From the NCBI GenBank assembly GCA_009783025.1, contig WRHY01000001.1, positions 62,001 to 126,000 on the forward strand: 64,000 nucleotides of DNA. Direction: 5' to 3'. Made by a program: the position numbers and the translations under genes. Source of the stretch: Desulfovibrionaceae bacterium (GTDB lineage Bacteria > Desulfobacterota > Desulfovibrionia > Desulfovibrionales > Desulfovibrionaceae). Positions 58,337 to 64,000 of the stretch are shown here, in pieces. Position 1 is the first letter of the stretch. Each line of letters begins with the position of its first letter. The notes beneath the pieces were generated by a model, which worked only from the letters and a program-made list of their open reading frames with translations, had not been told where the DNA came from and did not search any database.

Positions 58337-59401
58337 GTGAGCAAAGAAAGTCTTATAAAAAAGGAGCGCCTTTCCGCTCTGCCCATAGGGCCTGATTTTC
58401 CCTGGCTCGCGCCTTTGGCCGGGTTTTCGGATCTGCCTTTTCGCCTGCTTTGCCGGGAACAGGGCGCGGCCGTCACCTGTACGGAAATGGTCAGCGCCAA
58501 GGGATTGATCTACGGTCTGCGGCAAAAGTCCGGCCCGGCATCCAGGCAACCGAACGGCACTGAGGAACTCCTGGCCAGCACGCCCGAGGATGTGCCCCTG
58601 GTGGTGCAGCTTTTCGGTGACGATCCCGAGTTTGTCGGCGCGGCTGTGGAGGAATTGCAGCAGCGGGGTTTCATGTATTTTGACCTGAACATGGGCTGTT
58701 CCGTGCCCAAGGTGACCAAGACCGGTGCGGGCGCGGCTCTGCTGCGCGAACCGGAGCAGGCGCTTGCCGTGGCCTCGGCCATGCTCAAAAAAGCCGGGCC
58801 TGGGTGGGCCGGGTGTAAAATTCGTCTCGGTTGGGACAGCGCCGCGCCTGTGTATCTCGATCTGGCCAAAGGCCTGGCTGACGCGGGCGCTGCCTGGATT
58901 ACCCTGCACCCCCGCTATGCCCGTCAGGGATTCAGCGGCAGCGCGGATATTACGGCCTTGGAAAAACTGGCCAGAGCCGTGCCCATTCCGATCCTGGCCA
59001 GCGGCGATCTGTTCACGGCCGAAGACGGCTTGCAGCGTTTGGAGGCCGGGGCCGCCGGGGTGATGTTCGCGCGCGGGGCCATGAATAATCCGGCGGTATT
59101 CAGGCGCTATCTGGCCTTGCGCCGGGCGGAGGAATGTCCCGCGATCCTGTCGGCGCGGGATTTGCTGGCTCTGATTTTACGCCATGCCGAACTGGCCCGC
59201 GCCTTGACGCCCGGCAGGCCGGGGAAAAAAGGCTATGCGCCGGCCTTATTGAAGATGCGCACCGTGGTGCCGCGCTACGTGCGCCACCTGCCCGGCGTAA
59301 AGCACCTGCGTCAGGCCCTGGCGCGCTGCGAGGACTGGGAAGATCTGCGGGCTATTCTGCGGAATTATTTCTCCGAACAGGCGCAAGGAAGAGAGGAGTA
59401 G
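58337..59401 (+). CDS. dus: tRNA-dihydrouridine synthase
   Basis: Dus enzymes use FMN and NADPH to reduce uridines in tRNA. The 354-residue protein has LAPLAGFSDLPFRLLCREQGAAVTCTEMVSAKGL, the catalytic Cys121 in DLNMGCSVPKVTKTGAGAALL, and GVMFARGAMNNPAVF near the FMN site. Which subclass (DusA, B or C) is not certain; DusB-like seems likely. GTG 58337 was taken as start; the open frame upstream runs into the inverted-repeat element, and GTG 58313 is another candidate. It lies three bases before ispH. Confidence 0.9.
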   Translation: MSKESLIKKERLSALPIGPDFPWLAPLAGFSDLPFRLLCREQGAAVTCTEMVSAKGLIYGLRQKSGPASRQPNGTEELLASTPEDVPLVVQLFGDDPEFVGAAVEELQQRGFMYFDLNMGCSVPKVTKTGAGAALLREPEQALAVASAMLKKAGPGWAGCKIRLGWDSAAPVYLDLAKGLADAGAAWITLHPRYARQGFSGSADITALEKLARAVPIPILASGDLFTAEDGLQRLEAGAAGVMFARGAMNNPAVFRRYLALRRAEECPAILSARDLLALILRHAELARALTPGRPGKKGYAPALLKMRTVVPRYVRHLPGVKHLRQALARCEDWEDLRAILRNYFSEQAQGREE

Positions 59402-59404
59402 ACG

Positions 59405-60277
59405 ATGCAGGTACTGCTCGCCCGATCCGCCGGGTTCTGCCTGGGCGTGAGCCTGGCCTTGAGACACCTGGACAGGGAACTGGCCGCCTTTACAGCCGGG
59501 GAACGCCCTGCGGGCGGGCGGCTGATTACCTTTGGCCCGATCATTCACAACCCTCTGGTTATGCGCTGGTATGAGGAGCAGGGCGTTGTCTGTGAAGATG
59601 ATCTTGCCAAGATACGGCCGGGCGACCGGGTGGTGATCCGGGCGCACGGCATTCCACGCGAAGTGGAAAAGCATCTGCGCGAGGCCGGGGCCGAGATTAT
59701 AGACGCCACCTGCCCCAAGGTGAAGAAAGCTCAGTTAGCCATTGCCGGAGTTCGAGGTAAAAAGACCGGCCTGTTGTTGTTTGGTGAAAGTGAACATCCC
59801 GAGGTGCGGGGGCTCTTGAGCTACGCGCGGGGAGAGTCCCACGTGTTCGGCAGCCTGGAGGAACTGGATGCGCTGGATTTTGGCGCGGGCCCCTACTATC
59901 TGGCCGCACAGACTACCCAGGACCAGGCGGTGTTTCATGAAGCCCGGCAACGCCTGGATGAACGCCTGGGCAAGCCCGTGCATACCCTGGACACCATTTG
60001 CAACGCTACCAGGGACCGGCAGCAGGGAGTCATTGAGCTGTGCGGCAAGGTAGAGGCTATGGTTGTGGTGGGCGGCTTCAACAGCGGCAACACCCGCCGT
60101 CTGGCCGAAGTGGCGCGGGCCGAGGGCGTATACGCCGTGCACGTGGAACAGGCCGGCGACTTCACCGAACAGGAGAAAACCGCGCTCAAGCGCTGTGCTG
60201 TTGTGGGCCTGACCGCCGGGGCTTCCACGCCCCAGCCGCACATAGAGGCCATGCAGGCATATTTGCAGGGCCTGTAG
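59405..60277 (+). CDS. ispH: 4-Hydroxy-3-methylbut-2-enyl diphosphate reductase
   Basis: IspH, a [4Fe-4S] enzyme, makes IPP and DMAPP in the last step of the MEP pathway. The 290-residue protein has the three cluster cysteines in GFCLGV, DATCPKV and TICNATRDRQ, with EVEKHLRE and GGFNSGNTRRL at the substrate site. GAGGAG precedes the ATG. The pathway feeds undecaprenyl phosphate, the lipid carrier used by MurG, MraY and the glycan operon. Confidence 0.96.
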   Translation: MQVLLARSAGFCLGVSLALRHLDRELAAFTAGERPAGGRLITFGPIIHNPLVMRWYEEQGVVCEDDLAKIRPGDRVVIRAHGIPREVEKHLREAGAEIIDATCPKVKKAQLAIAGVRGKKTGLLLFGESEHPEVRGLLSYARGESHVFGSLEELDALDFGAGPYYLAAQTTQDQAVFHEARQRLDERLGKPVHTLDTICNATRDRQQGVIELCGKVEAMVVVGGFNSGNTRRLAEVARAEGVYAVHVEQAGDFTEQEKTALKRCAVVGLTAGASTPQPHIEAMQAYLQGL

Positions 60278-60316
60278 TGATAACAATATGTAATCTCAAC
60301 TTTTTCAGGAGTGAGC

Positions 60317-60718
60317 ATGTTTTTTTCCCGTATCACGTCAGTGTCGCTTGTCGTGCTGCTGTTCGCAGCCCTGGTTTTCACCGCGGCCTCTGCCCAGGCT
60401 CGTCCGGAAATGGCCGGACAAGCGGCGGCCGAGCGTTTTTCCGCCATGGACACGAACAAGGACGGCAAGATCAGCCGTGAGGAATTTTTTGCTGCCTACC
60501 CCAACATGAAAGAAGCGGCTTTTGAAGCTATTGATACAAACAAGGATGGCTTTATCAGCCTTGATGAGTGGGAAGTCTTTGTCAAGGGGCACAGCAAAGA
60601 TGAGAGTCATGCCCAGGGTAAGGAAGGTTCCGGCGATGCCTGTTGCACGCCTGAAGGCGCCTCTGGAAAAGACAGCGGCAAGGCTCCGGATCTGATCATG
60701 CCTCCGGCCCAGCGCTGA
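60317..60718 (+). CDS. Secreted EF-hand calcium-binding protein
   Basis: This 133-residue protein has a signal peptide (about 1-27, hydrophobic SVSLVVLLFAALVFTAASA then QA). Two EF-hand loops follow: DTNKDGKISREE and DTNKDGFISLDE, both with the full set of calcium-ligand positions. The C-terminal third is polar and contains Cys-Cys. It should bind Ca2+ in the periplasm or outside the cell. The ATG at 60317 has AGGAG 5 bases upstream, so it is preferred over the GTG 6 bases before it. Function beyond calcium binding cannot be inferred. Confidence 0.88.
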   Translation: MFFSRITSVSLVVLLFAALVFTAASAQARPEMAGQAAAERFSAMDTNKDGKISREEFFAAYPNMKEAAFEAIDTNKDGFISLDEWEVFVKGHSKDESHAQGKEGSGDACCTPEGASGKDSGKAPDLIMPPAQR

Positions 60719-60734
60719 GGAAACGGATCGATCC

Positions 60735-62576
60735 ATGCCGGTCGACCAGCCGCGCTTTCTGCCCATAAGCCGGGAGGAGCTCTGCCGTCTTGGTTGGGAC
60801 AGCGTAGACATTCTGCTGATTTCCGGCGATGCGTATGTGGATCATCCCTCGTTCGGAGCCGCGCTTTTGGGTCGCTGGCTTCTGGCGCATGGCTTTCGCG
60901 TTGGGCTGGTCACCCAGCCGCGCTGGCAGAACAAGGAACAGGCTCTTGAGGATCTGCAAAGCCTGGGCCGCCCGCGCCTGTTCGCCGGAGTGACTGCCGG
61001 AGCCCTGGATTCCCTGCTGGCGCATTACACGGCCTTTCGCAAAAAGCGCCATGACGACGCCTATACTCCCGGCGGGCGGGCCGGGGCGCGCCCCAACCGG
61101 GCCTGTATCGTTTACACCGGCCTGGTCCGTCAGGCCTTTCCCGGTCTTCCCGTTGTGCTTGGCGGCATAGAGGCCTCTTTGCGCCGGGTCAGCCATTATG
61201 ATTTCTGGTCCGACTCTCTGCGCCGTTCGCTGCTGCTGGACAGCAAGGCCGACCTCCTGGTTTGCGGTATGGGCGAACAGGCTCTACTGGACATTGCCGA
61301 GGCCGCCCGTACCCTTCAAGATACGGTCGGCATTTCCGGAAAGGCTCTGGTTGCGGCTTGCCGCGCCATGCCCGGTCTGGCCTTTGCCCTTGGAAAGAAC
61401 GAACTTGAACCCTGGCTGGCCGCAAACGCTTTGGCTGCTGTTCGTCTGCCTTCGCATGAGGCTGTCTCGGCAGACCCGGCTTTGCTGATGCAAGCCACGC
61501 TCCTTTTGGAACAACAGGTGCACCAGGGCAGGGAGCATGCGGTGCAACTGTCCGGCGAGCGGGCTGTGGTCCTGACGCCGCCCGCGCCGCCCCTCAGCGA
61601 AAAGGCGATGGATTTTCTGTATTCCCTGCCGTATTCCCGCCTGCCCCATCCCGCGTATGGAGCCCCCATTCCGGCCTGGGAAATGATCAGAACCAGCATC
61701 ACCACGCATCGCGGCTGCGCCGGCGGCTGTTCCTTCTGCTCCCTGGCTCTGCACCAGGGGCGGCGCATTGCCTCGCGCTCCCGCGCTTCCGTGCTGGCGG
61801 AGGCGGAAAATATAGCGGCCGGACCATATCGGGAACAGGGCAAGGCCGCACCGCGCTGGGCAGGTTCCATCAGTGATGTGGGAGGCCCCAGCGCCAATAT
61901 GTGGCAGGCGCGTTGCACGCTCCCGGCGGACAAGGAATGTTCCAGAGCCAGTTGCCTGCATCCGGCGATCTGCCCGCTGTTTTCTCTGGACCAGGGCAAA
62001 GGCGTGCGCTTGCTGCGCGATATTGCCGCCTTGCCCCTGGTCAGGCATGTGCGCATAGCCAGCGGCGTGCGCTTTGATCTGGCCCTCAGGGACCCGGACG
62101 CTCTGTACGCCTATACCTCGGAATTTACGGGCGGGCAGCTCAAAGTAGCGCCCGAGCACAGTGAGCCTGAAGTGCTGCGCCTGATGCGCAAACCGGATAT
62201 CGCGCTATTCGAGCGTTTTCTGGACACCTTCAAAACCCACTGCCGCGCGGCAGGGAAGGAGCAGTACACAGTGCCCTACCTGCTCAGCGCCTTCCCCGGT
62301 TGCACCCCGGAACACATGCGCCGCCTTGGCGTCTGGCTCAAAAAAAAGAACTGGAGCCCGCGTCAGGTGCAGTGCTTTATTCCCACGCCGGGGAGCGTTG
62401 CCACGGCTATGTATTATGCCGGAATTGCGCCGGACGGCGCTCCGATCCACGTTGCGCGCACTGACAAGGAGCGGCTTGAGCAGCATCATGCGCTATTGGG
62501 CGGCCAAGTGAAGATCGCGCACGCCCCGAAGAAAAGCCGGGAGAAAATGAATGGCCGTAACAAAAAAATATATTGA
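60735..62576 (+). CDS. ygiQ: YgiQ-family radical SAM protein
   Basis: The 613-residue protein has an N-terminal B12-binding-like fold (about 15-165), the radical SAM cluster motif CAGGCSFC with Cys328, Cys332 and Cys335, and ARSRDYRAL-like SDVGGPSANMWQARC. The later part has FTGGQLKVAPEHSEPEVL and RMGLFLKKKNWSPRQVQCFIPTPGSVATAMYY-type segments diagnostic of YgiQ (UPF0313). A [4Fe-4S] cluster would cleave SAM to start a radical reaction on an unknown substrate. The last 26 bases overlap the next gene. ATG has GGATCGATCC-like spacing with no strong ribosome site. Confidence 0.92.
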   Translation: MPVDQPRFLPISREELCRLGWDSVDILLISGDAYVDHPSFGAALLGRWLLAHGFRVGLVTQPRWQNKEQALEDLQSLGRPRLFAGVTAGALDSLLAHYTAFRKKRHDDAYTPGGRAGARPNRACIVYTGLVRQAFPGLPVVLGGIEASLRRVSHYDFWSDSLRRSLLLDSKADLLVCGMGEQALLDIAEAARTLQDTVGISGKALVAACRAMPGLAFALGKNELEPWLAANALAAVRLPSHEAVSADPALLMQATLLLEQQVHQGREHAVQLSGERAVVLTPPAPPLSEKAMDFLYSLPYSRLPHPAYGAPIPAWEMIRTSITTHRGCAGGCSFCSLALHQGRRIASRSRASVLAEAENIAAGPYREQGKAAPRWAGSISDVGGPSANMWQARCTLPADKECSRASCLHPAICPLFSLDQGKGVRLLRDIAALPLVRHVRIASGVRFDLALRDPDALYAYTSEFTGGQLKVAPEHSEPEVLRLMRKPDIALFERFLDTFKTHCRAAGKEQYTVPYLLSAFPGCTPEHMRRLGVWLKKKNWSPRQVQCFIPTPGSVATAMYYAGIAPDGAPIHVARTDKERLEQHHALLGGQVKIAHAPKKSREKMNGRNKKIY

Positions 62577-63450
62577 CACGGCATTGCGGCATTTCAAGGA
62601 CTGCGGGGTCGAGCCTGACAGTGAACGGAATATCGTCGTGTCGTTAACTTCTTATCCGGCAAGAATGCCGGAAGCGCATTACACGCTTTTCTCTCTGCTG
62701 AAGCAATCTCTGAAGCCGAACAAAATCCTCTTTTGGCTGGGGGAAGAAGCGTTTCCAAATCGCGAACATGATATTCCGGAAAAAATTCTGGCTCTCCAGA
62801 AAAACGGCCTGGAAATACGCTGGACAAAAGATATCAAGTCTTACACAAAGCTTGTTCCGGCTTTGCGGGAATACCCGGATGCGATAATTGTGACAGCGGA
62901 TGACGACATATTTTATGATCCGCATTGGCTGCAACTGCTGTACACGGATTACCGGCGCAATAACTTCGCGCCCATGATCTATGCCCACAGGGCGCACAAA
63001 ATACAGACCAGCCCGGAGGGCGCCATACTGGAATACCTCGCGTGGCTGGCGGCGGCGCGGGCATGTGCGGAAGATGGTCCCGGTTGGCTCAACTTTGCAA
63101 CCGGAGTGGGAGGAATACTCTATCCTCCCCATGTATTGCATCCGGACGTTTTTAACGAAGCGCTGTTTTTACAATTAGCGCCTTCAGCCGATGACATATT
63201 CTTTTGGGCTACCGCCGTCATGAACGGCACGAAAATTAAAGTGGTGGAAGGCAATATTTCTACTTTCCCCTCGACGGTTTCCACGCCGTTTGACGATGAA
63301 AATTCTTGCCTCTCTGTGCGGAACGTGCTGCAAGGACGTAACGATGAGCAGCTTGCCGCTGTTTTCGCCCATTATCCTGATATCGCTATGAAGCTACGCG
63401 CGGAATTTACGATCGCCCAAAGGGCGCGGGCAAAACAAAGCGCCGAGTGA
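62551..63450 (+). CDS. Putative glycosyltransferase, GT-A-like
   Basis: This 299-residue protein starts ERNIVVSLTSYPARMPEAHYTLFSLLKQSLKPNKILFWLGEEAFP and has a DxD-type site AIIVTADDDIFYDPHWLQLL. These are features of a glycosyltransferase family found near LPS genes. No signal peptide or membrane segment is visible. It overlaps ygiQ by 26 bases, with GGGAG upstream inside ygiQ. Its substrate cannot be assigned. The AT content is slightly higher than the ygiQ gene. Confidence 0.75.
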   Translation: MAVTKKYIDTALRHFKDCGVEPDSERNIVVSLTSYPARMPEAHYTLFSLLKQSLKPNKILFWLGEEAFPNREHDIPEKILALQKNGLEIRWTKDIKSYTKLVPALREYPDAIIVTADDDIFYDPHWLQLLYTDYRRNNFAPMIYAHRAHKIQTSPEGAILEYLAWLAAARACAEDGPGWLNFATGVGGILYPPHVLHPDVFNEALFLQLAPSADDIFFWATAVMNGTKIKVVEGNISTFPSTVSTPFDDENSCLSVRNVLQGRNDEQLAAVFAHYPDIAMKLRAEFTIAQRARAKQSAE

Positions 63451-63480
63451 GTCGTCTTTCGTTCGTACTGTTAGCGCAGC

Positions 63481-64000
63481 TTAAAACAACTGTTCCTTGA
63501 GCAAATCCACAATCTCGTCGTCTTCGCCGCCGCCACAGGCGTCGTAGCGGGGCGGGATGCCGGAGATGTAGGGGAAGCCCGCTCCGGGTTCGCCGTCCGG
63601 GCCGGTTCTGCCGCTGGACCAGACAATGCCTTGGGGCACAGGGAAGTCATCTTTGGGGTACATGGGATCGGCCACCTCACGGTACTTGATGAAAATGGGC
63701 AGGGCCGCCTTTCCGCCGTATTCCGAACGTCCCATGGGGATGTTGTTGTCGTAGCCAACATAGACGCTGGTCACCAGGTGCGGGGTAAAGCCGATGAACC
63801 AGGCGTCGCGCTCGTCGTTGGAGGTTCCGGTCTTGCCGCCCATGGGCCGGTTCAGCACGCGCGCCGCGCTTCCCGTGCCCGCGTTGATCACGCCCTTGAG
63901 CAGGTATGCCATGACATAGGCGTTCTGCGGGGTGATGGCCTCCTGCACATCCGGCTCAAAGGTGACCAGGGGTTCGCGCCAACTGTTCAAGATTGTGCTG
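63481..64000 (-). CDS. mrcA: Penicillin-binding protein 1A, C-terminal part
   Basis: The gene is cut by the right edge; the frame is open through base 64000. The visible ~172 residues are the C-terminal half of a class A transpeptidase domain. PNAYVMAYLLKGVI-like QNAYVMAYLLKGVINAGTG, GGKTGTSNDERDAWFIGFTP and VYVGYDNNIPMG are the KTG-box region. The remainder (PYISGIPPRYDACGGGEDDEIVDLL) is a short acidic tail with few conserved features. PBP1A polymerises and cross-links peptidoglycan during elongation. It converges on the glycosyltransferase gene with about 30 bases between stops. Confidence 0.88.
   Translation of the reverse strand, partial: STILNSWREPLVTFEPDVQEAITPQNAYVMAYLLKGVINAGTGSAARVLNRPMGGKTGTSNDERDAWFIGFTPHLVTSVYVGYDNNIPMGRSEYGGKAALPIFIKYREVADPMYPKDDFPVPQGIVWSSGRTGPDGEPGAGFPYISGIPPRYDACGGGEDDEIVDLLKEQLF

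Overview
The window is a GC-rich bacterial chromosome segment with the gene content of a Gram-negative, meso-diaminopimelate-type bacterium. The order of the division and cell-wall genes, the PASTA-tailed FtsI, the polyamine transporter and the many GC-rich intergenic hairpins suggest Desulfovibrionaceae (Desulfobacterota). That placement is inference from recognition, not from a database search. No rRNA, tRNA, CRISPR array, intact insertion sequence or phage gene was seen.

Region 1 (1-17.3 kb, + strand) is a near-complete dcw cluster: rsmH (3' end), ftsL, ftsI, murE, murF, mraY, murD, ftsW, murG, murC, murB, ftsQ, ftsA, ftsZ. Genes mostly overlap by a few bases, so the set is probably translated in a coupled way. 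Small palindromic or terminal-inverted-repeat elements have entered this operon. One lies in frame inside murF, one forms the C-terminal tail and stop codon of ftsQ, and a second copy of the latter lies between ftsA and ftsZ.

Region 2 (17.3-24.1 kb, +) holds a large membrane-bound hybrid histidine kinase, a small ThiS/MoaD-like protein and penicillin-binding protein 1C.

Region 3 (24.1-45.7 kb) is a surface-glycan locus. gmd and fcl (+) make GDP-L-fucose. A 17-kb minus-strand operon starts with an ABC exporter of the Wzm/Wzt type. It continues with a heparinase-fold protein, an FkbM methyltransferase, an asparagine-synthase-like protein without its nucleophilic cysteine, a membrane-anchored transglutaminase-like protein, glycosyltransferases, three more methyltransferases, an acyltransferase and an SDR epimerase. 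Two further glycosyltransferases follow on the + strand. Parts of the operon are clearly AT-rich, a sign of lateral transfer.

Region 4 (45.9-52.4 kb, +) carries lysA, potABCD (spermidine/putrescine uptake) and queA. Region 5 (52.4-58.1 kb, - strand) is the translation operon rpsB-tsf followed by a glycosyltransferase, pyrH, an amidohydrolase, frr and a DedA protein. Region 6 (58.1-63.5 kb, +) has a 127-bp terminal-inverted-repeat element, then dus, ispH, an EF-hand protein, a YgiQ-type radical SAM protein and a glycosyltransferase. The 3' end of a PBP1A gene on the - strand closes the window.

The most unusual signals are the repeat elements built into MurF and FtsQ. A second is the grouping, inside one ABC-exported glycan operon, of a Cys-to-Ser asparagine synthase, a membrane-anchored transglutaminase-like enzyme and a lyase-fold protein. 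It is a candidate for an undescribed glycan-modifying or glycan-attaching system.
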